A DNA stretch of 64,000 nucleotides from CAWGGS01 sp046704745 (GCA_046704745.1 JBJKRL010000148.1:14394-78393); one strand, 5' to 3'. Numbered from the stretch's first letter, positions 43,439 to 53,506 are shown. Numbers and translations are program-made. The notes: generated from the letters alone by a model not told the origin.

Positions 43439-45199
43439 TCACTTTGTACCTTTTTGCCTCAGACTTTTTTCCAGGAGGTGTCTCTGTTGTTTCTTGTCGG
43501 ATTGTTTTTTGGGGATAAAAATTTCTTTTTTGGTATCTCGGTGAAGACCGCTGACATACATTGCCGTGGATAAGGTTCCGGGAGTGGGTGTGAAATCCTG
43601 AGATTGCCTGATCGTAAGTCCCAGTCTTTTAAGCTTTTTTATCATAGCCAAGGCGTGGTGTTCGGTACAGCCTGGATGGGCGGTTATGATGTAGGGATTG
43701 AAGACGATGCTTTTACCTAATTTCTTAGCAAGTGCTCTGCTTTGCTTGAGAAACTCGCAGAGTTTTTGATGGGGCTCCTTATGCATAAGGCTCAATATGT
43801 CATCTTCGGTATGCTCCGGCGCGATTTTAATCACTCCTGGGAGATGCCTGCAAATGAGTTGCTCCAAAAGACGCGGTGTCTTAAGGAGGAGTTCCATACG
43901 AAGCCCCGAAGAAATGAAGACATTTTGAATTCCATCGATGGACGACACCTCTTGCAACACTTCCATGAGGCTTTTTTCATCAAGAAGCAGATGTTTGCAA
44001 ACCTGGGGAAAGAGGCAATCATGCTTTTTGCACGCGGTAAGAGAGCAGCGGGCTCTGTATAAATTTGCCGTAGGTCCGCCCAGATCGGTTATGGTTCCGT
44101 CAAAATCGTCTGCCTCTTTTATACGAAGAGCCTCTTGAAGGATGGAATGCTTACTGCGGTTGCTGATAAGAGGTCCTTGGTGGCGGCAGATGGCGCAGAA
44201 GGAACAGTTTCCCGAACATCCGCGGACAATGGTAATGGAATGACGGATCATCGTGTAGGCCGGAATGTCCGGATTATTCGGATGCGGTTTTCTGGAAAAG
44301 GGGAGTGCATATACAGCGTCCAGCCCCTCAGACGAAAGAGGGGCCTGACCGGGGTATTGCAAAAGCCAGGAATTCTGTTGCCGTTGAGCCAGAATACTTG
44401 CCGAGGTGCTTCTGGCTTGTTGGTCGATAAGAAGTTCCGCTTCTAAAAACAAGGTCTTGTCCCTATGGATATCGGACCACGAGGGGAGAACCTGGACTCT
44501 ACGTCCGGAAGTCGGGCAAAAAAAATCTGGGAACTGTTCGGTTATCTCCTTATCCGTGAGTCTCCGGCATGTTCCTTCGATATTGTCAAGCCTTTTGGCT
44601 TTGCAAAGTCTTTCCGCTGCTTGCAGAACACTTTTTTCCCCCATACCATAGATGAGCAGATCTGCCTTGGATTCCGTGAGCACCGAACCCCGTAATCGGT
44701 CCTGTTTGAAGTCATAATGGATAAAGCGTCTGAGAGAGGCCTCAACGCCTCCCAAAATTACATGGATTCCCTTATAGGCTGCACGGGCAAGATTAGCGTA
44801 GATGAGTGTTGCCCTATCAGGACGCCTGCGGTTGTTCTTGCTTCGCTCCCCATTAAACCAAGGATTACCGTTGGGAGAATAGGCATCATAGGAACGAACT
44901 TTTCCCGTGCCGGAATAATTGGCCACAATGGAATCGAGATTGCCGGCCGTTATGCCGAAAAAAAGACGGGGCCGGCCAAACCTGCGAAAATCATCGACCC
45001 TGTCATAGCGTGGTTGGGACAGAATTGCTACTCTGTAGCCATGGTCTTCGAGCAGCCTGCCGATGATCGCCACCCCAAAGGACGGATGGTCGACATAGGC
45101 GTCTCCCGTCACGAGGACGATATCGACGGAGTCCCATCCAGATCCCAGGCATTCTTCTTGGGTGACGGGCAGATATGGGAGATGGTTTTCTTTCGTCAT
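43439..45199 (-). CDS. YgiQ family radical SAM protein
   Basis: A 586-aa radical SAM protein of the YgiQ/UPF0313 family, function unknown. The N-terminal domain has DIVLVTGDAYVDHPSFGVAIIGRLLEDHGYRV. The radical SAM cluster is CSGNCSFCAI (C-x3-C-x2-C, about residue 325). A second group of cysteines (CSLTACKKHDCLFPQVC, about 385-401) might bind another metal cluster. ATG 45199 (MTKENHLPYLPV) is preferred over the 40-residue upstream extension, which is not family-like. Monocistronic. Confidence 0.92.
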   Translation of the reverse strand: MTKENHLPYLPVTQEECLGSGWDSVDIVLVTGDAYVDHPSFGVAIIGRLLEDHGYRVAILSQPRYDRVDDFRRFGRPRLFFGITAGNLDSIVANYSGTGKVRSYDAYSPNGNPWFNGERSKNNRRRPDRATLIYANLARAAYKGIHVILGGVEASLRRFIHYDFKQDRLRGSVLTESKADLLIYGMGEKSVLQAAERLCKAKRLDNIEGTCRRLTDKEITEQFPDFFCPTSGRRVQVLPSWSDIHRDKTLFLEAELLIDQQARSTSASILAQRQQNSWLLQYPGQAPLSSEGLDAVYALPFSRKPHPNNPDIPAYTMIRHSITIVRGCSGNCSFCAICRHQGPLISNRSKHSILQEALRIKEADDFDGTITDLGGPTANLYRARCSLTACKKHDCLFPQVCKHLLLDEKSLMEVLQEVSSIDGIQNVFISSGLRMELLLKTPRLLEQLICRHLPGVIKIAPEHTEDDILSLMHKEPHQKLCEFLKQSRALAKKLGKSIVFNPYIITAHPGCTEHHALAMIKKLKRLGLTIRQSQDFTPTPGTLSTAMYVSGLHRDTKKEIFIPKKQSDKKQQRHLLEKSLRQKGTK

Positions 45200-45273
45200 A
45201 CTGATATAGAGTAAGCAGGTTATCCCCGAATTACCAATAAAAAGCTCATTTGACGTTCGTAAGAAATCCGGGC

Positions 45274-45311
45274 AAAAAAAAAACGGATGGCCTGCAAGAG
45301 ACCATCCGTTT
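45274..45311 (-). terminator. Intrinsic terminator after acs
   Basis: On the minus strand AAACGGATGG (45302-45311 complement) pairs with CCATCCGTTT (45281-45290 complement) around an 11-nt loop and ends in T10. It ends acs transcription before ygiQ. Confidence 0.92.
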
Positions 45312-45339
45312 GGGTGCATCTAGAGTTGGTTAAAAACGA

Positions 45340-47373
45340 TTAACCGACCATTTTTTTGATTTCTTCTACTACTTCCGGGTTCGCCAGGGTCATAACGTTG
45401 CCGACGTCGCCATGGTTTGAGATGGCTCCGAGTACCCTTCTCATGATCTTACCGGAGCGGGTTTTCGGCATATCGGGTACGATCCAGACCTTGCGGCATT
45501 TGGCAATTTTACCGATCTGGTCGCAAACAGCATCGTTGACTTTCTGAGCGAGTTCAGGAGATGCGTTATAACCGGGTTTCAAGGATACATACAGATCCGG
45601 CTCTTTTCCTTTGACCTCGTGGGCAACCGGAACAACAGCGGCTTCTGCGACCTCGAGGACGGTGAGTGCTGCCGATTCGATTTCCTTGGTGCCCAGTCTA
45701 TGGCCGGAGACGTTGATGACATCGTCGATGCGGCCGAGTATACGGAAATAGCCGTCCGGTGCCTGTACGGCGCCGTCACCGGCCATATACGGCCAATCGC
45801 GCCAATCCTTGCTGTCCGGGTTCTTGCAGTAGCGGGCATAGTAGGTATCAACATATCGCTGGCGATCGCCCCAGATGGTCTGGAAACTACCGGGCCAGGG
45901 ATTCTGGATACAGATGTTTCCTGCCTTGCCGCATCCTGCCGGCAGTTCTTTCCCCTCTTCATCGTAGATGATCGGGTGGATACCGGGGACACCGGGACCG
46001 GCGCTGCCGGGTTTCATCGGCTTTATCCCGGGGACGGTGCTGCAGAGGAAGCCACCGTTCTCTGTCTGCCACCAGGTGTCGACGATGGCGGCCTCTCCCT
46101 TGCCGACCTCGCTCTGATACCATCTCCAGACTGCGGGCTCGATGGGCTCGCCGACGGTAGTCATGTGTTTGAAATGATAGTTGTATTTTTTCGGTTCGTC
46201 CGGGCCGACCTTCCTCAGTGCACGGATGGCAGTCGGTGCGGTATGGAAGATGTTGACATCAAGATTCTGGGCGATTCGCCAGCAACGGCCTGCATCCGGA
46301 TAGGTCGGGACACCTTCATAGATAACGGAGGAGGCGCACAGGGCCAGCGGTCCGTAGACGATAAAGGAGTGGCCGGTGATCCAGCCGATATCGGCCATAC
46401 ACCAGTAAACGTCCTCGGGATGGATGTCCTGGATGATTTTCGACATGGCGGTGACATAAGAAAGATAGCCGCCGGTGCTATGCTGGGCACCTTTTGGTTT
46501 TCCGGTTGTACCGCTGGTGTACATAAGGAAAAGCGGTTCTTCGGCCAGCATCTTTTCGGGCTCGATGCGACGGCCGTAGTATTTTTTCAGCTCGGCATTG
46601 ATAATGATGTCACGCCCCTCAACCATGGCAGCCGGGGACGAGTTTTTTCCCGGATATCGCTGCCAGATAAGCAGCGTGTCAATCTTTTGCCCCTGATCCG
46701 CAGAAATCTTGCATGCTTCGTCATCGACGCTCTTGTGATCGAGGAGTTTTCCGGCGCGGTAGTAGGCATCCATGGTGATCAGGACCCGGCTTTTGGAGTC
46801 GACGACACGGTCGGCACAGGCGCTGGCGGAGAAGCCTCCGAAAACGACGGAATGGATAACGCCAAGCCGGGCACAGGCCAGCATGGAGATGGCCAGTTCG
46901 GCGGACATCGGCATATGGATTGTGACGCGATCACCTCTTTTCAGCTTTCCAGTATCTCTTAAGAGAGCGGCGAACTCATTGACCCGGACGTAGAGTTCCT
47001 GGTAGGTGATGTGCTGGACCCGTTCTTCTTCGAGTTCAGGAACAAAATGGATGGCGGTTTTGTTTTTATTGTTTTTTAAGTGGCGGTCGATACAGTTGTA
47101 GCTGGCATTTATAAGACCGCCTTTAAACCATTTCCAACACGGTGCATCGCTTGTATCAAGTACTACGTCCCAATATTTATACCATGTTAACAGTTCAGCA
47201 AACTCCGTATAACAATCAGGAAAGTTATCAAGGCTAAAACGCTCGTAGATGTCAGGATCTGTGACATTGGCTTGGCCAATGAATTTTGAAGATGGATAGA
47301 AATATTCCTCTTCCTGCCAATGGACCGCTATCTGAGATTCTGATGTTTCGATAACTTCTTTCTCTTTACTCAT
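45340..47373 (-). CDS. acs: Acetyl-CoA synthetase (AMP-forming)
   Basis: A 677-aa enzyme converting acetate, ATP and CoA to acetyl-CoA and AMP. The motifs YTSGTTGKPKG (about residue 290), the DIGWITGHSF region and the regulatory Lys motif KTRSGKIMRR near the C-terminus (site of acetylation in Acs) are intact. ATG 47373 follows AGGAG 8 nt upstream. The gene is divergent from an acuC-like deacetylase and an acuB-like CBS gene, so post-translational control by deacetylation is likely. The 582-nt upstream gap has no clear gene. Confidence 0.97.
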   Translation of the reverse strand: MSKEKEVIETSESQIAVHWQEEEYFYPSSKFIGQANVTDPDIYERFSLDNFPDCYTEFAELLTWYKYWDVVLDTSDAPCWKWFKGGLINASYNCIDRHLKNNKNKTAIHFVPELEEERVQHITYQELYVRVNEFAALLRDTGKLKRGDRVTIHMPMSAELAISMLACARLGVIHSVVFGGFSASACADRVVDSKSRVLITMDAYYRAGKLLDHKSVDDEACKISADQGQKIDTLLIWQRYPGKNSSPAAMVEGRDIIINAELKKYYGRRIEPEKMLAEEPLFLMYTSGTTGKPKGAQHSTGGYLSYVTAMSKIIQDIHPEDVYWCMADIGWITGHSFIVYGPLALCASSVIYEGVPTYPDAGRCWRIAQNLDVNIFHTAPTAIRALRKVGPDEPKKYNYHFKHMTTVGEPIEPAVWRWYQSEVGKGEAAIVDTWWQTENGGFLCSTVPGIKPMKPGSAGPGVPGIHPIIYDEEGKELPAGCGKAGNICIQNPWPGSFQTIWGDRQRYVDTYYARYCKNPDSKDWRDWPYMAGDGAVQAPDGYFRILGRIDDVINVSGHRLGTKEIESAALTVLEVAEAAVVPVAHEVKGKEPDLYVSLKPGYNASPELAQKVNDAVCDQIGKIAKCRKVWIVPDMPKTRSGKIMRRVLGAISNHGDVGNVMTLANPEVVEEIKKMVG

Positions 47374-47955
47374 AAGTCGTGCTCCTTTCATGAATCTGGT
47401 TAAGAGATTAATTTCAAATCAGTTTCCGATGGTGCCGTGTTTGATCCTCCTTTTCTGTTGTGCCGATTGTTCGGCTATAATATAAGAATCCCTTGTTTTA
47501 GGGCGTGCTAAAAAAGGGCCAGCGAGCATAACTAAATACCTTCTCCGTAACATAATCTCAAAGGTATTGCAATTAGTTTTGACTTGTAATTAAGATGAAT
47601 TGATGTGACTTGACTAGAGTCTAAACTTATCCGATTTTTTGGGGAAAGGGTAGCTCATAATGGGAAATATTTTAAAATGCAGGTTTGGTTTTGTTTTTCA
47701 AGGCAATTTCTCTTGTTGATCTTTCCTCTTTGTGCAAAAGATGACAATGATGGAGTTGCACTTTGCCTTCGTCCAAACTACAATCCTTAAAGGGTTTGTT
47801 GTCGGCAAAGTGATGATTGCAAGATATTGCGTTGAATAACCTACGGCCTGCCACTCTCATGAGTGGAGAGTATGTTGCTTGTGCCTGACATTTAATGGCG
47901 TACGCTCATCGGCCTTTTCCCGGTAATGTTTATCTGCGACTCAGGGTAATTTTTT
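47374..47955. other. Intergenic region between divergent acs and acuC-like gene
   Basis: No gene is supported. It must hold the promoters of both divergent genes. A 62-codon open frame on the minus strand (47672-47860) has no recognizable relatives and a codon composition unlike its neighbours, so it is not called. No sigma54 element was found. Confidence 0.5.
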
Positions 47956-48912
47956 ATGAAAAGAACGGGTTTCTTATATGACGACAGGTATCTTCTCCAT
48001 GTTACATGGGAAGGACATCCTGAATCACCGGCAAGGCTCATTGCTATCCGTGACCACCTTGTCGCAACCGGCCTCTTGGAAAAGCTGAAGTTGATAACGG
48101 CAGAGGCTGCAAACCAGAGATGGATTGAGACAGTCCACAAGATTCAATATATCATGCGGTTTGAAGAGGCCTGTATTATGGGCTTTCCTGATATTGATCA
48201 TCAAGATAACTCGATATGCAGGGATACCTATGAAATTGCATTACTCGCGGTTGGAGGAATCCTGCGGGCTGTTGATGAAATGATGGAAGGTAACATAGAT
48301 AATGCCTTTTGCGCCGTCAGACCTCCCGGGCATCATGCCGAAGTTGATTGTGCCATGGGGTTCTGTTTTTTTAACAATATTGCCGTTGCGGCAAAATATC
48401 TGCAAAGAAAATGGGAAATTGAACGTGTCGGAATCATTGATTTCGACGTACATCATGGCAACGGGACCCAGCATATATTTGAAGGTGACCCTTCCGTATA
48501 TTATTATTCAATTCATGAACATCCTTCCTTTGCCTATCCGGGAACCGGGCGGGAATTCGATAAGGGAAAAGGTTCGGGAAACGGGTATACCTTAAACTCG
48601 CCGGTCCTGCCGGGAAGAGGGGATGAAGAGTATAAAAAAATGATTCTCAGGGATCTGGTCCCGGCTTTTAATGTCTTCCAGCCTGAAATCATTCTCGTTT
48701 CAGCCGGGTTTGACGCCCATAAAAGCGATTTGATGTCCGATGTCAATCTTTCCACCGAAGGTTATGATTTCATAACGGATACGATTTTGGACCTTGCTGA
48801 CAGGCACGCCAAGGGCAGGGTTATTTCTATCCTGGAGGGAGGGTATAACCTGGATATCTTGCCGATTCTGGTTGAAAACCATATACGAAAAATGGCGGGG
48901 ATTGAAAAATGA
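47956..48912 (+). CDS. acuC: AcuC-like histone deacetylase-family protein
   Basis: A 318-aa zinc-dependent deacetylase. Active-site motifs are present: RPPGHHAE (His-His, about residues 117-124), DFDVHHGNGTQ (Asp and His zinc ligands, about 158-168), and the late GGYNLD with the catalytic Tyr. In Bacillus subtilis AcuC deacetylates AcsA; with acs divergent just upstream the same role is likely here but unproven. It is followed by the CBS gene 30 nt downstream, as in acuC-acuB. Confidence 0.86.
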   Translation: MKRTGFLYDDRYLLHVTWEGHPESPARLIAIRDHLVATGLLEKLKLITAEAANQRWIETVHKIQYIMRFEEACIMGFPDIDHQDNSICRDTYEIALLAVGGILRAVDEMMEGNIDNAFCAVRPPGHHAEVDCAMGFCFFNNIAVAAKYLQRKWEIERVGIIDFDVHHGNGTQHIFEGDPSVYYYSIHEHPSFAYPGTGREFDKGKGSGNGYTLNSPVLPGRGDEEYKKMILRDLVPAFNVFQPEIILVSAGFDAHKSDLMSDVNLSTEGYDFITDTILDLADRHAKGRVISILEGGYNLDILPILVENHIRKMAGIEK

Positions 48913-48942
48913 TTAACCAATCTTAAGAGGAAAAAGAATACC

Positions 48943-49647
48943 ATGAAACCAGAGAAACACGGGCATCATATGTTCATAAGCGAGATGATGGCAGAAGATC
49001 TTATTACCATTGGACCCGATGCCAGAATCTCCGATGCCAGAGATCTTATGCAAGAAAACGGCATCCGGCATCTTCCTGTGGTCGATGATTCCGGAAAACT
49101 AGTGGGCATTCTCACGGATAGGGATATGCGTGATGCCATGCCATCTATCTTTCTCGAAAAGGAAGACTATGAAAAGACCTTGCTGAAGGTCCTTGGTCAT
49201 CCCATTCATGAGATAATGACAAAAGATCCATTGGTAATTCCTGTATATTTCACGATCCAGGACACCTTGATGGTCATTCAGAAGAAAAAGGTGGGTGCCC
49301 TTCCCGTTGTTGACGAGGATGGTCTTCTCAGAGGAATTCTGTCCACCCGGGATCTGCTCGCATCGTTTGTAAATGTGTTGGGGATTGGGGAGCCGGGAGC
49401 CTTGTTATGTATTCTTTCCGAAGAAAAACAAGGGCAGATGAAAAAAATAATCGATGTAATAACCGAAGAAAAAATATCCCTGGGGAGTGTTTTGGTTGCC
49501 CGGTATTGGGATAAAAACAAGAGGGCAATTTTTCCGTATCTCCTCACCAATAACGTAATAAATGTAAAGAAGAGGCTGCTGGAACTCGGTTTCGAATTGC
49601 TCGATCCCATGAAATGGTACCTCGATCAGATTCCTCGAAGGAAATAA
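48943..49647 (+). CDS. acuB: Tandem CBS-domain protein (AcuB-like)
   Basis: A 234-aa protein with two CBS domains (about residues 10-65 and 88-145; MTKDPLVIPVYFTIQDTLMVIQKKKVGALPVVD) and a C-terminal ACT-like tail. Pairs of CBS domains bind adenosine nucleotides such as AMP, ATP or SAM. AcuB of Bacillus has the same layout and lies in acuABC, where its role is unclear. It ends only 12 bp from the convergent lgt, without a terminator between them. Confidence 0.85.
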   Translation: MKPEKHGHHMFISEMMAEDLITIGPDARISDARDLMQENGIRHLPVVDDSGKLVGILTDRDMRDAMPSIFLEKEDYEKTLLKVLGHPIHEIMTKDPLVIPVYFTIQDTLMVIQKKKVGALPVVDEDGLLRGILSTRDLLASFVNVLGIGEPGALLCILSEEKQGQMKKIIDVITEEKISLGSVLVARYWDKNKRAIFPYLLTNNVINVKKRLLELGFELLDPMKWYLDQIPRRK

Positions 49648-49659
49648 GTCTGTTCCGGG

Positions 49660-50463
49660 TTAGGTGCGAGATCTCCTGGCCTTCAGCAACCACCAAAGGA
49701 TGACTCCACCTATCACCATGAAACTGCTGAGCAATTGGCCTTCGGTGATACCCCCGAACAGAAAACCGATCTGCGGGTCCGGTTGCCGTACGAACTCGAC
49801 TAAAATACGGAAGATTCCGTAACAGATGAGAAATAACGCCAACATCGAACCATGCGGCCAAGACGGCTTGTTCGCCCATGGTTTTTTCCTCACTAACCAG
49901 AGTATGGTGAAAAGCACAAAGCCTTCAAGGAAGGCTTCATACAGTTGAGATGGATGACGGGGTTTCGGTCCGCCTCCGGGAAATACCATCCCCCAGGGCA
50001 GGGTTGTCACCCGCCCATATAACTCTCCATTGATGAAATTTCCCAGCCGCCCCAATCCAAGTCCGATGGGGACCGTGACCACATAGATATCGGCCGCTTT
50101 CCAAAAATCAATTTTTTTCAAGCGGCAGAAGATAATTCCACCCAGAATAAGAGCAATGCAGGCGCCATGAAAGGACATGCCGCCGTTCCAGGTTGCCGGG
50201 ATTTCCATCGGGTGGGCAAGATAATACGAGAAATTGTAGAAGAGCACATAACCGAGCCGGCCGCCCAGAATCACGCAAAGGATCAGGACAAGATTAAGGT
50301 TTTCGAAGTTGTCTTCGAGTCTTTTGAATCCAAATGCGGCAATCTGCTTTTTGACAAGAAGATACGTTGCAGTAAATCCGAGAACATACATAAGCCCGTA
50401 CCAGCGAACCTGGAGTGGGCCTATGCTGAAGATAACAGGATTGATAGAGGGATAGGCAATCAT
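49660..50463 (-). CDS. lgt: Prolipoprotein diacylglyceryl transferase
   Basis: A 267-aa inner-membrane enzyme that adds diacylglycerol to the lipobox Cys of prolipoproteins, first step of lipoprotein maturation. The conserved RWYGLMYVLGF near the N-terminus, the GRLGNFINGELYGR signature (about residues 138-151) and the HPSQLYEA motif are present. It overlaps the mnmG stop by 4 nt. The PrsT-like lipoprotein at 59.9-62.2 kb would be a substrate. Confidence 0.97.
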   Translation of the reverse strand: MIAYPSINPVIFSIGPLQVRWYGLMYVLGFTATYLLVKKQIAAFGFKRLEDNFENLNLVLILCVILGGRLGYVLFYNFSYYLAHPMEIPATWNGGMSFHGACIALILGGIIFCRLKKIDFWKAADIYVVTVPIGLGLGRLGNFINGELYGRVTTLPWGMVFPGGGPKPRHPSQLYEAFLEGFVLFTILWLVRKKPWANKPSWPHGSMLALFLICYGIFRILVEFVRQPDPQIGFLFGGITEGQLLSSFMVIGGVILWWLLKARRSRT

Positions 50464-52367
50464 GCGCGGCTGCCTCCTTGTTCTTTTATTTTCCTGAGAT
50501 GGACCTGGAGAACGGAGATGGCGGCAGGTGTTATCCCCGAGATGCGTGAAGCCTGCCCAAGCGAGCGTGGGCGAACCCGGGAAAGCTTTTCCACAACTTC
50601 ATTGGAAAGTCCGGACAGGCCTTTATATTCCAATTCGTCCGGAAGCGTAACCGACTCCATTTTCTTGAATCGTTGGACCTGCTCGCCCTGCCGCTCTATG
50701 TAACCTGCAAATTTAACGAGTAATTGCACTTCGTCACGAACATCGGAAGATCCGAGTTCCATAAGAGCGGCAATGACATTTTCAGACAGCGGCAAGGCAA
50801 TGAGATGGTCGATGGTCAATTCTGGACGACGGAGGATATCGGCAAGAGAAGATTTCTGCTTCAAAGCGGCGCTTGCCATATTGGCCAAGGCTGAATTTAT
50901 ATCGTGGGACGGTTTGACGGTAACCGAGTCGAGCAAGGCACGTCCTTGGGCGATGGCAGCCTCCTTAGCCTGGAATGTCTTGAATCTCTCTTGTGTCAAC
51001 AGGCCGATTTCATATCCTATCCGGCTCAACCTGGCGTCGGCGTTGTCTTCCCGCAACAATAGACGGTATTCGGCCCTGGAGGTGAAGAGCCGATACGGTT
51101 CCTTGGTTCCGCATGTGACAAGATCATCAACTAAAACACCTATATAGGCCTGAGAGCGATCAAGGATGACAGGGGCTTTGTCCTGGATGTAGCGAACGGC
51201 GTTGATACCGGCCATCAGCCCTTGGGCGGCAGCCTCTTCGTAACCGGAGGTGCCGTTGATCTGTCCGGCCAGGTAGAGGCCTTCCAGGCGTTTGGTCGCA
51301 AGGCTTGGATGGAGTTCCAGAGGATCCACAAAATCATATTCGATTGCATATCCAGGCCGTATGATCTCAACATTCTCCAGGCCTTTGATACTGTGCAGCA
51401 TGGCCATCTGGGTTGACAACGGCAGGCTGGTCGGCAAACCGTTGGGATAGATTTCCACGGTATCAAGACCTTCCGGTTCCAAAAAGATCTGATGCCTGTT
51501 TTTTTCGGGAAACCGCATGACCTTATCTTCAATGGATGGACAGTACCTGGCTCCTATCCCCTCGATGATCCCGGCATATAACGGAGATTGGTCTATTCCC
51601 CGGCGGATAATCTCATGGGTTTTTTCGTTGGTGTAGGTAATATGGCAGGGACGTTGGGGCAGCGTGTATCCACCGCAACCGGCAAATGAGAAGTGGGCCG
51701 GCGGTTCATCGCTGTACTGGGCCTCAAGCTCCGAATAGTCTATGGAATGGGCATGCAGCCTGGGAACGGTCCCGGTCTTGAGACGTCCGACGCGAAAACC
51801 GGATTTTTTAAACCAGTCGGCCAGGCTCAATGAGGGGGCGTCTCCCATCCTGCCGGCAGGGAAATGCTTCAGTCCGATATGGATAAGCCCGTTTAAGAAG
51901 GTGCCGGTGGCAACCACCACAGCCCGGGTTTTAATGACCTCATCCAGAGAAGTAACAATACCCGCAACCCGTCCGTTCTCTACTTGGATTGAGTCGACAA
52001 TGACCTGTTTTATGGTCAGATTTTCCTGGTTTTCCAGGACGGTTTTCATCCGCAGGCGATAGAGAAGCCTGTCTGCCTGAGCCCGGGAAGACCGGACTGC
52101 GGGGCCCTTGCTGGTATTCAATCGACGAAACTGGATGGAGGTGGCATCGATGTTGACAGCCATTTCCCCGCCCAAGGCGTCGATCTCCCGGACCAGGTGA
52201 CCTTTGGCCAATCCTCCGATAGCCGGATTGCAGGACATCGCACCTATGGTATCGGCGTTAATAACGGCGATGACGGTTTTCATTCCCATTCTCGCAGCAG
52301 CCAACGCCGCTTCACATCCGGCGTGACCTGCTCCGATTACGGCTACATCATAAGTATTTGTCGACAT
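50460..52367 (-). CDS. mnmG: tRNA uridine 5-carboxymethylaminomethyl modification enzyme MnmG
   Basis: A 635-aa FAD enzyme that with MnmE adds carboxymethylaminomethyl to wobble U34 of certain tRNAs. The N-terminal VAVIGAGHAGCEAALAAARMG FAD motif, GGLAKGHLVREIDALGG and the C-terminal VRPRSLGQASRISGITPAAISVL signature are intact. mnmE lies 5.3 kb away on the other strand. It forms an operon with lgt by 4-nt overlap. Confidence 0.98.
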   Translation of the reverse strand: MSTNTYDVAVIGAGHAGCEAALAAARMGMKTVIAVINADTIGAMSCNPAIGGLAKGHLVREIDALGGEMAVNIDATSIQFRRLNTSKGPAVRSSRAQADRLLYRLRMKTVLENQENLTIKQVIVDSIQVENGRVAGIVTSLDEVIKTRAVVVATGTFLNGLIHIGLKHFPAGRMGDAPSLSLADWFKKSGFRVGRLKTGTVPRLHAHSIDYSELEAQYSDEPPAHFSFAGCGGYTLPQRPCHITYTNEKTHEIIRRGIDQSPLYAGIIEGIGARYCPSIEDKVMRFPEKNRHQIFLEPEGLDTVEIYPNGLPTSLPLSTQMAMLHSIKGLENVEIIRPGYAIEYDFVDPLELHPSLATKRLEGLYLAGQINGTSGYEEAAAQGLMAGINAVRYIQDKAPVILDRSQAYIGVLVDDLVTCGTKEPYRLFTSRAEYRLLLREDNADARLSRIGYEIGLLTQERFKTFQAKEAAIAQGRALLDSVTVKPSHDINSALANMASAALKQKSSLADILRRPELTIDHLIALPLSENVIAALMELGSSDVRDEVQLLVKFAGYIERQGEQVQRFKKMESVTLPDELEYKGLSGLSNEVVEKLSRVRPRSLGQASRISGITPAAISVLQVHLRKIKEQGGSRA

Positions 52368-52648
52368 GAAAAATTACAACAATAAAGATAAAAATTTTAA
52401 TTCTTTAGGCTAGTTGCTTGAAAGTAGAATCTGTTTTTTGTCAACGTTGATTAAAGAATTCAGAACCCAGGAGTCAGAATTCAGGAGAAAATTCAACATG
52501 CCAAATATCCTGAACTCAAGCCTGATCCCCTGGATGCCTTTGATTATTCCCAGTTAAATGGTTCATTGAGTAATGCTAACCATAAAATTCACCCATCCGG
52601 GTAGTTGAATTATTTTTTTCCATACAGCCTTTCTTCTATATTCTTGTC

Positions 52649-53506
52649 TTAATCTTTTATTCTGCCGCCTGACTCCTGACTCCTGACTCCTGTCTTATGC
52701 CACCCGATCATCGCCCAGCGAGGTGGAAATTCTCTGCGCAGGACAACATGCTCACTGTCGGATTCGACAATACGCGATGAAAGATAGTCGTTTAAGCGAA
52801 AGAGTTCTTGTTCATTTAGATCATTAAACATCCAGGTGTATGTTTCAAGAGCCTTTTCCCGATCCGGAAAAAGGAGATCGCTTTCAAGCTCAAGTATGTC
52901 GACGGTGGGGTGGATACCCATGCAGTAAAGAACATTGAGTGGAATAATATAGTCCGGGCCGGAGTCAAACGGACGTCCCACGGCCGCATAGGCTGCGGGA
53001 TCAAACGGTGACGGGGCGATTCGATCGATGATGCAGGCATGCTTTCCGGTATGATCGTTGATTTTTTGCAGGGCTCCCTCAAGATCCTCGACTATCAGCG
53101 ATCGGGAGGCTATTACCAGATCATAAATACCAACACCAAGTGTATCCCAGTCATCTTCCCATGAACCTTTAATTGTGGTGATGTTGGGAAGATTTTTTTC
53201 TCTGGCCAGATCCATCAGAACTTCAAGCATCCGAGTGGAATAGTCCACAGCCGTTACTGCGGCAACATGTTCGGCAAGCGGCAGGGCAAGGGTGCCGGGA
53301 CCGGATCCGACATCGAGCACGGTCATGTCCTTATTCAAGGGTAGACGCGAAACAACCATGGATGTAAAAGGAGAGTCCGCATTCCTTTGAGCAAAGGCAT
53401 GGGCATCCTTGTCCCAGTCTCCAACTTTTTTCCCGGGGCGTGATTTTTGCTCTCTGGCGTTTTTCCAGAGCAGGTTCCAATCGATTTCAGAATAGGTAGA
53501 TGGCAT
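52649..53506 (-). CDS. Class I SAM-dependent methyltransferase
   Basis: A 285-aa methyltransferase with SAM motif I VLDVGSGPGTLALPL (about residues 63-77), motif II VDYSTRMLEVL and IYDLVIASRS. The substrate is unknown. The last 14 residues (about TGVRSQESGGRIKD) are encoded by a heptamer repeat (CCTGACT on the plus strand, 52668-52692) and look like an addition to the natural C-terminus. It is alone between two repeat-bearing gaps. Confidence 0.83.
   Translation of the reverse strand: MPSTYSEIDWNLLWKNAREQKSRPGKKVGDWDKDAHAFAQRNADSPFTSMVVSRLPLNKDMTVLDVGSGPGTLALPLAEHVAAVTAVDYSTRMLEVLMDLAREKNLPNITTIKGSWEDDWDTLGVGIYDLVIASRSLIVEDLEGALQKINDHTGKHACIIDRIAPSPFDPAAYAAVGRPFDSGPDYIIPLNVLYCMGIHPTVDILELESDLLFPDREKALETYTWMFNDLNEQELFRLNDYLSSRIVESDSEHVVLRREFPPRWAMIGWHKTGVRSQESGGRIKD
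52668..52692. repeat. Heptanucleotide tandem repeat (CCTGACT), about 3.5 units
   Basis: Units begin at 52668, 52675 and 52682, with a partial fourth at 52689. They lie inside the 3' end of the methyltransferase gene and supply its last residues. Similar words occur at 52457-52490 (CAGGAGTCAGAATTCAGGAG) in the adjacent gap, suggesting common origin. Confidence 0.85.

Noticed and set aside
45619..46962. Long plus-strand frame of 447 codons
   Set aside because: It lies antisense to acs, whose minus-strand protein has all motifs; a shadow frame in GC-rich coding sequence.
47672..47860. 62-codon minus-strand frame upstream of acs
   Set aside because: No recognised homologue, no ribosome binding site, and odd His/Lys-rich composition; left as noncoding.
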